Position numbers and translations under genes: made by a program. Shown piece by piece: positions 38,417-47,261 of a stretch of 64,000 nucleotides of DNA. How positions within the stretch are numbered: the stretch's first letter is position 1; each line of letters begins with the position of its first letter. The stretch spans positions 558,001 to 622,000 of the forward strand of contig NZ_JACCBP010000001.1 of assembly GCF_013408655.1 (NCBI RefSeq), written 5' to 3'. Source of the stretch: Pigmentiphaga litoralis. Lineage in GTDB: Bacteria > Pseudomonadota > Gammaproteobacteria > Burkholderiales > Burkholderiaceae_B. Under the pieces are notes generated by a model. It had not been told where the DNA came from. It did not search any database and was given only the letters and a program-made list of their open reading frames with translations.

Positions 38417-39406
38417 CTACATCCCGCCCGGAAACGTCGTGCCTTCGATGTTCTGGGCCACGCTGATCGCACCTTCAGTCCGTGCCAGCTCTCTCGTCAG
38501 TGACCGCACCAGCTGTCTCACCCAACGATGCAGCCCGGTACGATGCGTCCGGTCATGCCACAGCATGCGGATCATGATGGGCGGGTGGTTCATGGGCATG
38601 GGGCGCACGTCCAGGGACAGCATGTCTGCATATTGCCGCGCGAGCCAGGTCGGCAGCGCTGCGACGTGGGGGGTGGCGGCGATCACATAGGGCACCAACA
38701 GCATCGAAGACACCTGGACCGAGTGTCTGCGTTCGATGCCTTTGCCTTTCAAGGCCTGATCGATCGCGACTTCCATCGGCGATCGTTCCGAAAAGGGCGA
38801 ACCGAAAATGACGTGCGTCGAATCCGCATATTGCTGGAAGTCCATCGGCTGGCCGCGCAAGGGGTGGCTTGGGCCGCTGATGACGGACAGTTCCTGGCCG
38901 AACAGGTCGCCGCCATGCAACTCGGGATGGACGTCGGGAAAAAAGCCCAGCGCAACGTCGCATTCGCCTTCGGTCAGCCACTCGCGCAGTTGGTCGGTGT
39001 CGGGCAGGCGCACGTGCAAGGTGACCTTGGGCGCTTGCTCCGCCAATGCCCGCGCGATCAATGGGATCAACAGGACGCCGACGGAATCGACGGCGGCAAC
39101 GGTCAGCTTTCCGGCCGTAGTAGCGGGGTCGAACGGGCCTTCTTCCGAAAATATTTCTTCCATTGCGGCCAGGCCGACACGTACTTTGCCGGCCAGCGCT
39201 TGCGCGCGTTCGGTGGGGATGAAGTCGTTGCCGGACCGCACAAACAGGGCGTCGCCAGTCAGGGCGCGCAAGCGGGACAGGGCATGGCTCATGCCAGGCT
39301 GGCTCATGTTCAGGCGTTCGGCAGCGCGGGTCACAGAACCTTCTGTCAGTAGCGCGTCCAGGCAGATCAGCAGGTTCAGGTCGATATTTTTCTTGAGCGG
39401 GATCAA
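38417..39406 (-). CDS. LysR family transcriptional regulator (NodD/LeuO-like)
   Basis: A 329-residue LysR protein of the subgroup whose N-terminus reads LKKNIDLNLLICLDALLTEGSVTRAAERL, then SQPGMSHALSRLRALTGDALFVRS. The start is taken as TTG at 39406, because it follows GGAG by seven bases and gives the normal N-terminus; the frame extends 58 codons further upstream without family features. It is divergent from the hydrolase-cupin-SDR-GST cluster, which it may regulate. Confidence 0.87.
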   Translation of the reverse strand: MIPLKKNIDLNLLICLDALLTEGSVTRAAERLNMSQPGMSHALSRLRALTGDALFVRSGNDFIPTERAQALAGKVRVGLAAMEEIFSEEGPFDPATTAGKLTVAAVDSVGVLLIPLIARALAEQAPKVTLHVRLPDTDQLREWLTEGECDVALGFFPDVHPELHGGDLFGQELSVISGPSHPLRGQPMDFQQYADSTHVIFGSPFSERSPMEVAIDQALKGKGIERRHSVQVSSMLLVPYVIAATPHVAALPTWLARQYADMLSLDVRPMPMNHPPIMIRMLWHDRTHRTGLHRWVRQLVRSLTRELARTEGAISVAQNIEGTTFPGGM

Positions 39407-39592
39407 CGGTGTCTCCGGCGGGAATGGTCGATTCTGAAACGGACGTGTGATCGGGTCAATGTATGCGCCGTCATCGGGTGCCGACCCGTACGGCGCATTT
39501 GCGGTGTGAATGGGCGGATTCGCGTGGCTTGATTGGCGAGGTCGGGCCGCGATGGTGGAATGCGTTTCCCCATCCAACACCGGTTAACCCGC

Positions 39593-40396
39593 ATGAATTC
39601 GAACCTAGCCGATTTTCAAGGCCGCTTCCCCGCCACGCAGTGGGTCACCCTGGGTAGCACGTGGACGCTGCGTGATACGGATCAAGACGCCACGCGGGTT
39701 CCGCTGGTGATGCTGCCGGGTGCGGGGGGCACAGGCGACACGTTCTATCGGGCGATAGACACGCTTCGCGAGCGCCGCCGTGTGGTCAGCGTGTCCTACC
39801 CGGCCGTGGACGATGTCAACCATCTGGCGTCGGGGTTGCTGGTGGTGCTGGCGAAGGCAGGCATCGATCACTTCGATCTGTTCGGATCGTCGCTGGGCGG
39901 CTATCTGGCTCAACTGTGTGCGCTGCGTGAACCGTCGCGGGTGCGGCGGGTCATGTTCGCCAATACCTTCCTTGACGCAACGTGGCTGCAACGCAAGATT
40001 CCGCGCAACGCGCTGATGGCCAAGCCGGCGGATGAGCACCTGGCCGTGACCTTGACGCAGCTTCGGGCGTTACCGGAAGACACGGCCGCGAAGTCCGACT
40101 TCAAACGCACCATGCTGCATTTGGTGGGCACGGACCAGACCGCAGAGATGGCCAAGGCGTCGTTGTTGGCGGTGCTGGGTGCATCGCCTTTGCCCGAGGT
40201 CGAATTTCCGGCCAGCAAGCTGGCGGTGCTGGATGCGGAGGATGACCCTGTCGTTGACGAGCCGACGCGCCAGGCCATGCGAGATCGCTATGCCGCGTCC
40301 GCGCAATATCGCTTGACCACAGGCGGCCATTATCCGGCGTTGCTGAATCCCGATGCATTTCAGGCCGCGCTGCTGGAGCACTTCCGCAGCGAGTAG
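39593..40396 (+). CDS. Alpha/beta hydrolase
   Basis: A 267-residue alpha/beta hydrolase: LVMLPGAGGTGDTFYRAI (oxyanion loop), LFGSSLGGYLAQ (nucleophile Ser), VLDAEDDPVVDEPTRQAM (acid) and LTTGGHYPALLNPDAF (His). The layout resembles the maspardin-like or MhpC-type hydrolases. The ATG at 39593 is chosen, as upstream residues lack family features. It heads a cluster of cupin, SDR, cupin, GST and Bug genes on the same strand. Confidence 0.85.
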   Translation: MNSNLADFQGRFPATQWVTLGSTWTLRDTDQDATRVPLVMLPGAGGTGDTFYRAIDTLRERRRVVSVSYPAVDDVNHLASGLLVVLAKAGIDHFDLFGSSLGGYLAQLCALREPSRVRRVMFANTFLDATWLQRKIPRNALMAKPADEHLAVTLTQLRALPEDTAAKSDFKRTMLHLVGTDQTAEMAKASLLAVLGASPLPEVEFPASKLAVLDAEDDPVVDEPTRQAMRDRYAASAQYRLTTGGHYPALLNPDAFQAALLEHFRSE

Positions 40397-40538
40397 CAGG
40401 CACCAGAGCCCACATCGTAACCGCGGGCGCCTTGACCGCAGCAAGCAGAAATCGGCGAACCATCTGCGCAAGCTGTTGCCGTGACCGGACCGCAGTAATG
40501 ATTCGATCCATAAGAAATCAAGACAGGAGACATCGACC

Positions 40539-41084
40539 ATGACCCTTCAATCGATCCAGCCCACGACCCAGGAAATGCTGATGTGCGTGGCCCGGTTTTC
40601 GGAGTTGACCCGTTGCAGCGCTGGCCTGCCAGACATGGGCTTGCCGGAAGGACAGCGGACGTTCTTGAATGTGCTCGGTTTTGAGCAGCCGGAAGGTGAG
40701 GGCGCCTATTCGCCCTTCGGCAGCGAGGCACGCGCACACATCCGCCATATGAAGGCAGGGTTCGGGCTGTCGTTCATTTCGGCCCGGCCGGGCAAGGGTG
40801 TGCTGATGCACGCGCATGACACGGTAGAGACCTTCCTGTGCATCGACGGCCAATGGCGCATCGATTGGGAAGGTCCGGACGGTGTCGAGTCGGTGATGCT
40901 GGGTCGTCTGGATTTCATCGCGTGTCCGGTGGGCGTGCAGCGGCGATTCGAATGTGTGACCCCGGCGCCGGGCCAGGACGAAGCCTTGTTGCTCGGCATC
41001 ATCCAGGGCGAATCGCCGATGGGCGTGTACTCGCCAGAGAGCGTCAAGCGCATGCGGGAAGCCGGAACCATGGCCTCCCGATAG
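40539..41084 (+). CDS. Cupin domain protein (paralogue 1)
   Basis: A 181-residue single-cupin protein. The barrel includes GKGVLMHAHDTVETFLCIDGQWRIDWEG (His-x-His and Glu metal-ligand pattern) and a second block DFIACPVGVQRRFE. It is about half identical to the cupin encoded at 41950, with shared RC(S)xGLPDMxLPEG and FLNVLGFxQP segments. It lies 142 bases after the hydrolase and 75 before the SDR gene. It may be a small isomerase or dioxygenase-like enzyme of the same pathway; the reaction is unknown. Confidence 0.82.
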   Translation: MTLQSIQPTTQEMLMCVARFSELTRCSAGLPDMGLPEGQRTFLNVLGFEQPEGEGAYSPFGSEARAHIRHMKAGFGLSFISARPGKGVLMHAHDTVETFLCIDGQWRIDWEGPDGVESVMLGRLDFIACPVGVQRRFECVTPAPGQDEALLLGIIQGESPMGVYSPESVKRMREAGTMASR

Positions 41085-41159
41085 GGCGCAAAACCCGGCT
41101 GGCGCTTGCCGCGCTGAACAGCCCTTCAATCTGCACTTTCCCATTATTACGGAGACAGC

Positions 41160-41900
41160 ATGTCATCGACACCAACCAGAACCGCCATCGTTACCGGAGG
41201 CTCGAAGGGCATCGGCGCGGAGATCGCCGTGCGCCTGGCTGCCATGGGCCACGCGGTCGTGATCAATTACGCGCAGGCCACGACCGATGCGGAATCGGTC
41301 ATCAACACCATCAAGGCCGCAGGTGGCAAAGCAATCGCAGTGAAAGGCGACGTGGCCTCGCTGGACTGTGCTCCCAATCTGTACGACACCGCAGAACGTG
41401 AGTTCGGACCGGTCGATGTGTTTGTCAACAATGCGGGCATGTTGCGGCAGGCGCCAATGGCGCAGTCCGACGATGCGATGTTCGATCGGCTGGTGTCGGT
41501 CAACCTGGGCGGCTACTTCCGCGGCATGCGCGAAAGCGCGCGCCGAATGCGCGAAGGCGGACGCATCATCAACATTTCAACCAGCGTGGTGGGCTTCTAT
41601 CACCCGAACTTTGGCGTGTATGCCGCGAGCAAGGCGGGCGTGGATGCGATGACCCACGTGTTGGCCAAGGAACTCGGGCCACGACAGATTACCGTCAACG
41701 CCGTCGCGCCAGGGCAGGTTGAGACCGTCCTGTTTCTGGAAGGCAAGACGGACGAGGAGCTGAAGTATTACGCCGATCGGGTGCCGCTTGGCCGGCTCGG
41801 ACAACCCAAGGACATCGTAGGCATCGTGGCCTTCCTTGCCGGGCCGGAGGCGAGCTGGTTGAGCGGGCAAGTCATTCGCGTCAACGGCGGCGGCGTCTGA
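41160..41900 (+). CDS. Short-chain dehydrogenase/reductase
   Basis: A 246-residue classical SDR: the TGGSKGIGAEIAVRL cofactor motif, VFVNNAGML, the catalytic Ser in NISTSVVGFY, the Tyr-x3-Lys pair in YAASKAG, and the C-terminal SGQVIRVNGGG. It oxidises or reduces an alcohol/ketone with NAD(P)(H). It sits between two paralogous cupin genes, so it probably acts in the same short pathway. Confidence 0.93.
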   Translation: MSSTPTRTAIVTGGSKGIGAEIAVRLAAMGHAVVINYAQATTDAESVINTIKAAGGKAIAVKGDVASLDCAPNLYDTAEREFGPVDVFVNNAGMLRQAPMAQSDDAMFDRLVSVNLGGYFRGMRESARRMREGGRIINISTSVVGFYHPNFGVYAASKAGVDAMTHVLAKELGPRQITVNAVAPGQVETVLFLEGKTDEELKYYADRVPLGRLGQPKDIVGIVAFLAGPEASWLSGQVIRVNGGGV

Positions 41901-41949
41901 GCGGCCGCATCGAACTACCGCAACCACGAACCCAACCCGGAGTACCACC

Positions 41950-42501
41950 ATGCCATTACCCATCGTGCACCTTGCCGCCGCCGACATGTTGAAAGGACTT
42001 GCCCGTTTCAGCGACCTGGAACGATGCTCGTCCGGCCTGCCCGATATGGTGCTGCCTGAGGGCAAGCGCGCATTCTTGAACGTGCTCGGTTTTGATCAAC
42101 CGACAGCTGAAGGCTATACCTCTCCCTTCGGCGACGAAGCGCGGCCTGCCGTCAGCCATTTGCGAGCAGGCTTCGGTGTCTCGTACATCGAGTGCGAAGT
42201 CGGCAAGGGCGTGCTGATGCACAACCACGAAACGGTCGAAACCTTCATCGGCATGAAGGGGCGCTGGCGTGTGGAGTGGGAAGGCGCGACCGGCAATCAG
42301 TCGGTCGACCTTGGCCCGTTGGACTTCTTTGCCTGCCCCGTCGGCGTACCGCGGCGCTTCGAATGTCTGGAAGCCGGTACGGGCGATAAGGTGGGCCTGC
42401 TACTGGGCATCGTCGAAGGTAACGCACCGGCTGCCGAGTTTTCGCCGAGTGCATGGAAGCGCATCGAGGAATACCAGGCCAGCCAGGCGCAAGCCGGCTG
42501 A
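41950..42501 (+). CDS. Cupin domain protein (paralogue 2)
   Basis: A 183-residue cupin related to the gene at 40539. Shared features are RCSSGLPDMVLPEGKRAFLN, SPFGDEARP, GKGVLMHNHETVETFIGMKG and DFFACPVGVPRRFE. It follows the SDR gene after 49 bases and precedes a GST gene. The His-x-His and Glu pattern is retained in both copies, so both may be active. Confidence 0.82.
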   Translation: MPLPIVHLAAADMLKGLARFSDLERCSSGLPDMVLPEGKRAFLNVLGFDQPTAEGYTSPFGDEARPAVSHLRAGFGVSYIECEVGKGVLMHNHETVETFIGMKGRWRVEWEGATGNQSVDLGPLDFFACPVGVPRRFECLEAGTGDKVGLLLGIVEGNAPAAEFSPSAWKRIEEYQASQAQAG

Positions 42502-42558
42502 AAGCCGATCTCCGCCACTGTCATTTTGTCCCTCCTCTTCATCCGTCAAGGGCACCGC

Positions 42559-43170
42559 ATGCTGCTGTACCAATTCAAGATGGGCACCAATCCCCGCCGC
42601 GTCATCATCTATCTGGCCGAAAAGGGCTTGGCCGTTCCGCGCTGCGAGCTGGATTACGCCAATCAGGAACATCGTTCGCCCGAGTACCTGAAGATCAATC
42701 CCGCAGGCCGTGCGCCAACGTTGGTGACCGACGACGGCACAGCGATTACCGAGTCCGCAGCCATTGTCGAGTACTTCGAAGAATTGCATCCCGACAACCC
42801 GATGATCGGCATCGACCCCAGCAGCCGCGCCAAGGTGCGGGCACTGGAACGCGTGGGCAATGACCTGATAGTCCGGTCGCAGATGTGGCTGTGGAACCTG
42901 ACGCCAGCGTTCGCTGCAAAGGAGGCGAACCCGTCGTTGGATACAGCGGCTCGTGCGCAGCGGTACGTGACCGAGTTGCTGGACGTGCTGGAAAAGGCCA
43001 TCGGCGACCACGCCTTCCTGGCGGGCAGCCAGCCAACGGTGGCGGACTTTACAGCGTTTCCGATTTTTCAGACTGCCCGGGAGCGGTTTGCTCAACCCTT
43101 TGCCAACGGCCACCCCAGGCTGGACGCCTGGTATGCGCGGTTTCGCGCCCGGCCCAGCGCCGACTACTGA
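42559..43170 (+). CDS. Glutathione S-transferase
   Basis: A 203-residue GST: the N-terminal thioredoxin-like domain (LYQFKMGTNPRRVIIYLAEKG, NPAGRAPTLVTDDGTAITESAAIVEYFEE, where the ES pair binds glutathione) and a C-terminal helical domain with FLAGSQPTVADFTAF. The ATG at 42559 is preceded by AAGGG. Being in a catabolic cluster, it may open or isomerise a pathway intermediate, but this is inference. Confidence 0.9.
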   Translation: MLLYQFKMGTNPRRVIIYLAEKGLAVPRCELDYANQEHRSPEYLKINPAGRAPTLVTDDGTAITESAAIVEYFEELHPDNPMIGIDPSSRAKVRALERVGNDLIVRSQMWLWNLTPAFAAKEANPSLDTAARAQRYVTELLDVLEKAIGDHAFLAGSQPTVADFTAFPIFQTARERFAQPFANGHPRLDAWYARFRARPSADY

Positions 43171-43271
43171 GGCCAAAGAACCGAATAGATAACGTCCTGC
43201 TTATCCATCAAACATAAGCTGCACCTTATCAATCAAGCCAGAAACAAAAAAGCAAACATCCGGAGACCTTG

Positions 43272-44306
43272 ATGCACATAGTTATTCCACAGGTAACGCC
43301 GTCTTCGACGAAGGCGGCCCCACTGACCGCGAGCGCGGTGCTTGCCGCGCTAGCCATCCTGACGGCAGGCACGGCCGCGGTCGCACAGCCTGCAGACACG
43401 AAATCCGCTGCCGCCAGTTATCCCACCCACACGATCCGCATCATCACGCCAGTACCCCCCGGCGCCGCGCCCGATGTTATGGCCCGTCTGTATGCGGATC
43501 AACTGAGCAAATCCCTTCGTCAGCCGGTGACCGTAGAAAACCGTGCGGGGGCATCAGGCAACATCGGGGCCGAGTTCGTGGCCAAGGCGCCGGCAGATGG
43601 CTACACCATTCTGTACGGCTACAACCAGATACCGACGATGAACCCGCACCTGTTCGCCAAGTTGGGCTATGACATGCAGCGCGATCTGGCGCCGGTCACC
43701 CAAACGCTGTCGACAGCGTATGTGCTGTTGGGCAACAAGGATCTGCCCGCCAAGAACCTGGCCGAGGTCATCGCCTACGCGCGCAAGAATCCTGAAAAGC
43801 TGGCCTATGCCAGCTACGGGCCGGGCACGGCGTCCCATCTGATCTTCGAGATCATCCAGGACAGCGCAAAGATCAAGCTGCTGCATGTGCCGTATCGTCA
43901 GGGCGCCCTGACGGACGTGCTGGGTGGCCAAGTGGCGATGCTGTTCGAGCCATTCCCGTCGGGTGTGCCCTATGCCAAGTCGGACAAGGTGCGCGCGCTG
44001 GCTGTCACGACCGACAAACGGGTGCCCGAACTGCCTGACGTGCCCGCCATGAACGAGGCTGTGCTGGGCCTGAATCTGGTGGGATGGCAAGGTGTATGGG
44101 TACCGAGGGCCACGCCGCCAGAGATCGTCGCCAAACTCAACGCAGAATTTGTCCGCATCACCCGCACGCCAGACATGCGGGCGCGGATCGCGGAACTGGC
44201 GTCACTGCCGATGGGCAACACGCCCGATGAAATGCGCGCCGCGATCCAGAAAGAGTCGGCACAGTGGGGAAGCATCATCAAGGCGCGGCACATTGTGCTT
44301 GACTGA
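43272..44306 (+). CDS. Bug family (TctC-like) periplasmic substrate-binding protein
   Basis: A 344-residue Bug protein with a longer than usual N-terminus: the signal ends near AAVAQPADTKS, then IITPVPPGAAPDVMARLYAD, ENRAGASGN, PADGYTILYG and LLHVPYRQGALTDVLGGQVAML. The ATG at 43272 is preceded by CCGGAGACC; a TTG lies one codon earlier. It ends the SDR/cupin/GST cluster and probably provides its substrate recognition. Confidence 0.92.
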   Translation: MHIVIPQVTPSSTKAAPLTASAVLAALAILTAGTAAVAQPADTKSAAASYPTHTIRIITPVPPGAAPDVMARLYADQLSKSLRQPVTVENRAGASGNIGAEFVAKAPADGYTILYGYNQIPTMNPHLFAKLGYDMQRDLAPVTQTLSTAYVLLGNKDLPAKNLAEVIAYARKNPEKLAYASYGPGTASHLIFEIIQDSAKIKLLHVPYRQGALTDVLGGQVAMLFEPFPSGVPYAKSDKVRALAVTTDKRVPELPDVPAMNEAVLGLNLVGWQGVWVPRATPPEIVAKLNAEFVRITRTPDMRARIAELASLPMGNTPDEMRAAIQKESAQWGSIIKARHIVLD

Positions 44307-44312
44307 ATCGAA

Positions 44313-44425
44313 ATATCTAACGAAGACGTTGCACGGACCCTTTATAGATAGCGTATTAAGTACCTTAAACCTATATCTATGCTAAATTTCAGATTGAGCG
44401 ACACCGCTGAAAAAGTCATAGATAT
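44313..44425. promoter_or_regulatory. Repeated ATATCTA/TAGATAT operator sites upstream of hipBA
   Basis: An AT-rich promoter region holds ATATCTA (44313-44319), TATAGATA (44343-44350), ATATCTATG (44373-44381) and CATAGATAT (44417-44425). The last two are a perfect nine-base inverted pair 44 bases apart. Their position just before the antitoxin gene fits HipB autoregulation through several sites, as in other HipBA systems. Confidence 0.6.
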
Positions 44426-44465
44426 CGCTTTGCTGGGACTTAACCACTTTCTATGAAGCCGAGCC

Positions 44466-44819
44466 ATGCCGAAAAAATTGCGGGCGATGGGTGCAATACC
44501 CCCGCTAATCGCCCAGCGTCTCGACATTTGGGGCCGCTGCATACGCACACAACGCGTTTCTCAACATATCCCGGCGGCCGATCTCTGCGCACGCCTCGGG
44601 ATCTCTGATGCCACCTTGCGGCGCATGGAGCGTGGCGACCCGGGAACCGGCGCGGCAACGTATATGACTGCGTTGTGGATCCTGGGGCTGCTCGACACAG
44701 CAGTGCCCGCGCTGAATCCGGTGTATTGGTCCGCGGACCCGGTTGCGCGTGCGCGCACCCCGCGCACCCCGCGCACCCCGCGCACCCCCGATGCCCAAGC
44801 CGAAGATGACTACTTCTAA
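44466..44819 (+). CDS. hipB: HipB-like antitoxin (XRE family)
   Basis: A 117-residue DNA-binding protein with an XRE helix-turn-helix: LDIWGRCIRTQRVSQHIPAADLCARLGISDATLRRMERG. The C-terminus holds four tandem Arg-Thr-Pro triplets encoded by nine-base CGCACCCCG repeats (about 44755-44787), then an acidic end. It overlaps the toxin gene by 29 bases, as is usual for hipBA. It should neutralise HipA and repress the promoter. Confidence 0.85.
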   Translation: MPKKLRAMGAIPPLIAQRLDIWGRCIRTQRVSQHIPAADLCARLGISDATLRRMERGDPGTGAATYMTALWILGLLDTAVPALNPVYWSADPVARARTPRTPRTPRTPDAQAEDDYF

Positions 44820-46044
44820 GCCGCTGTACGTCTATCTGCAGCGCCCGGATACCGGCGAGTGGGTCACTGTCGGCAGATATGCTCGTCGAGGCGAAGAGGA
44901 GCCTGGAATGTTCCTGTACGCCCCAAGCTACATCGACGCACGGCTGCCGTGGTCCATCGATCCGGTGAACCTTCCGCTCATCGGGGGGATCGAGCATCCG
45001 GCTAACAGGTACCGCGGCCTGCATGATGTACTGCGCGACACCTGCCCCGACGCATGGGGGCGCCAGTTGTTGCAGCGAGAGTTTCAACTGCCGGACAACG
45101 CGCATGACAGCGACTACCTGAGGCTCGCAAGGAATGGTGACCGTTGGGGGGCGCTGGCTACCGGCACGTCTCGCAAGCCTTCCATCGATGCGCTCAAGAG
45201 TCCCAAGCTGCAGCAATTGGATGGCTTGGTTGAAGAATTGCTTGCCATGTCCGAACGGCGTCCGCCGGTGGATGCTCGCCTGCGAAAGTTACTGATGTCG
45301 ACTCCCAGTATGGGCGGCGCACGCCCCAAGGGCACGTTACGAGACGGCAAGGACTACTGGCTGGTCAAGCCGATTCTGCAAAGCGACATCGCCGATATTC
45401 CAAGACTTGAACACTTCACCTTGAAGTGGGGCGCGGCATCGGGATTGAACTTTGCCCGGTCGGTGCATCATCAGGTCGGCAATGCGCCTAGCGTCATTCG
45501 CGTCCTTCGATTTGATCGGCAGGATGACACAAGACGAATGGTGATCAGCGCGGCGTCATTGTTAAGCGCGGAATACCCTGGCGGCCCGCGCGCTGGCTGG
45601 AGCTATCCACTGCTTGCGCAAATACTGCAACGCATTGGCGCGCCGCAACGCGATCAGATCGAGCTGTTCAATCGCATGGTGTTCAATGCGATCGTCGGGA
45701 ACGACGATGATCACCCTCGAAACCACGCGGCAATCTACGAGACTGAGGAGAAGCGCTGGCGTCTATCGCCTGCCTTCGACGTAGTACCCAATCCTGAGAT
45801 GGATCCGAAGGCACTCACTATGCAGGTGTCTGCGGGGCGTTTCGACATCACGCGCGAGACGATATTGGCGGATGCGCTGTTGTTCGGCTTCAAAGACCGG
45901 CGCGATGCCGCGCTTCATCTGGACGCGTTGCTAAGCACGATCCGCGATGCGTTTCCCACCGTAGAAGCAGACTTACCGGTCGATGTGCGCAGGCTGCTGC
46001 GCGATCGGTTGGCGAACAGCTTGAGGGAATTGACCGCGGCCTGA
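44791..46044 (+). CDS. hipA: HipA-like serine/threonine kinase toxin
   Basis: A 417-residue HipA-family kinase. The N-terminal subdomain (VYLQRPDTGEWVTVGRY) is followed by the kinase core: GGARPKGTLRDGKDYWLVKP (ATP-binding loop and Lys), the catalytic loop VGNDDDHPRNHA at about 303-313 with Asp and Asn, and LSPAFDVVPNPEM with the metal-binding Asp near 330. E. coli HipA phosphorylates glutamyl-tRNA synthetase and induces persistence; the target here is unknown. Start ATG 44791; an ATG at 44806 is an alternative. Confidence 0.9.
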   Translation: MPKPKMTTSKPLYVYLQRPDTGEWVTVGRYARRGEEEPGMFLYAPSYIDARLPWSIDPVNLPLIGGIEHPANRYRGLHDVLRDTCPDAWGRQLLQREFQLPDNAHDSDYLRLARNGDRWGALATGTSRKPSIDALKSPKLQQLDGLVEELLAMSERRPPVDARLRKLLMSTPSMGGARPKGTLRDGKDYWLVKPILQSDIADIPRLEHFTLKWGAASGLNFARSVHHQVGNAPSVIRVLRFDRQDDTRRMVISAASLLSAEYPGGPRAGWSYPLLAQILQRIGAPQRDQIELFNRMVFNAIVGNDDDHPRNHAAIYETEEKRWRLSPAFDVVPNPEMDPKALTMQVSAGRFDITRETILADALLFGFKDRRDAALHLDALLSTIRDAFPTVEADLPVDVRRLLRDRLANSLRELTAA

Positions 46045-46092
46045 TGCGCGCCTTTCCGGCACCCGGCCGCCCGTCCGGCTCTACCGCGTACA

Positions 46093-46587
46093 TCACCGCT
46101 TTGGCAACACCCATCCCGCCCGCGGAAAGTGGCACGTATACCCGTTCGGAAGCTTTTCCAGATAATCCTGATGTTCAGGCTCCGCTTCCCAGAAATCGCT
46201 GACCGGCTCCACTTCGGTCACGACTTTGCCAGGCCATAGTCCCGACGCGTCGACGTCGGCGATGGTGTCTTCGGCAACGCGCTTCTGGTCCTCGTCCACG
46301 TAATAGATGGCCGACCGGTAGGACAGGCCACGGTCGTTGCCCTGACGGTTCTTGGTCGACGGGTCATGGATCTGGAAGAAGAATTCCAGGATCTTGCGAT
46401 AGCTTGTCACCGCGGGGTCGAAGATGATTTCGATCCCTTCGGCATGGGTGCCGTGATTGCGGTAGGTGGCGTTAGGGACGTCGCCGCCGGTGTACCCCAC
46501 ATTGGTCGAAACGATGCCGGGTTGCTTGCGGATCAGGTCCTGCATGCCCCAGAAACATCCGCCCGCCAGAACTGCGCGTTCAGTCAT
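46093..46587 (-). CDS. msrA: Peptide methionine sulfoxide reductase MsrA
   Basis: A 164-residue MsrA with the active-site GGCFWGMQ (Cys11), the [21 protein letters not shown] segment and the typical [19 protein letters not shown] end. It reduces the S-epimer of methionine sulfoxide. It starts one base after the msrB stop, so msrB-msrA form an operon read on the minus strand. Confidence 0.95.
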   Translation of the reverse strand: MTERAVLAGGCFWGMQDLIRKQPGIVSTNVGYTGGDVPNATYRNHGTHAEGIEIIFDPAVTSYRKILEFFFQIHDPSTKNRQGNDRGLSYRSAIYYVDEDQKRVAEDTIADVDASGLWPGKVVTEVEPVSDFWEAEPEHQDYLEKLPNGYTCHFPRAGWVLPKR

Positions 46588-46588
46588 A

Positions 46589-47032
46589 TCAAGCCTCCTG
46601 GATTTGATTCAGATAATCGCCATACCCTTCGGCTTCCATGTCGTCGCGCGGAACGAAACGCAGGGATGCCGAGTTGATGCAGTAGCGCAGGCCGCCGCGA
46701 TCACGCGGGCCGTCCGGAAAGACGTGGCCGAGGTGGCCGTCGGCGTGGACCGACCTGACTTCGGTGCGGACCATGCCATGCGCGGTGTCGCGCACTTCGT
46801 TCACGTTGGCGGGGACGATAGGCTTGGTGAAGCTGGGCCAGCCCGAGCCCGAATCGAATTTGTCCGTTGACGCGAACAAAGGCTCGCCGGACACGATGTC
46901 GACATAGATGCCGGGTTTCTTGTTGTCGTTGTATTCGCCGGTAAAGGGCCGTTCGGTGCCCGCGTTCTGGTGCACCCGGCGTTGCTCGGGCGTCAGGCGG
47001 TCAATGGCGGTCTGCGATTTTTCAAACTTCAT
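46589..47032 (-). CDS. msrB: Peptide methionine sulfoxide reductase MsrB
   Basis: A 147-residue Msr[49 protein letters not shown] and the catalytic Cys in [11 protein letters not shown]. It reduces the R-epimer of methionine sulfoxide. The Zn-binding Cys pairs are absent, and Ser replaces the Cys often found in DSGCGWPS, so it belongs to a zinc-free form that recycles differently. Start ATG 47032 lies six bases after GGAG. Upstream, a nine-base GAGGTCCAG unit is repeated near 47053. Confidence 0.95.
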   Translation of the reverse strand: MKFEKSQTAIDRLTPEQRRVHQNAGTERPFTGEYNDNKKPGIYVDIVSGEPLFASTDKFDSGSGWPSFTKPIVPANVNEVRDTAHGMVRTEVRSVHADGHLGHVFPDGPRDRGGLRYCINSASLRFVPRDDMEAEGYGDYLNQIQEA

Positions 47033-47261
47033 GTTGGTCTCCAATAGGGGTCTAGAGGTCCAGAGGTCCAGAGGCCGGACCGTGTTGAGGTCAGCTTACC
47101 TGAACGCACACCGGGGCGGCCGACACGGGGCATGGCGCTGCGATGCGCCCGGCGGCCAGACGCGATCCGCACGTTGGTGTATACCTTGGACCGCGGGATG
47201 TCGCGCGGGTTTCGCCCGACACACCTCGTCGCACTTCACTTGAACACGCAGGAGCTTACCC

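Noticed and set aside
44755..44787. Short tandem repeat as a possible CRISPR array
   Set aside because: Nine-base units without spacers inside a coding sequence. No CRISPR repeat-spacer pattern or cas gene occurs in the window.
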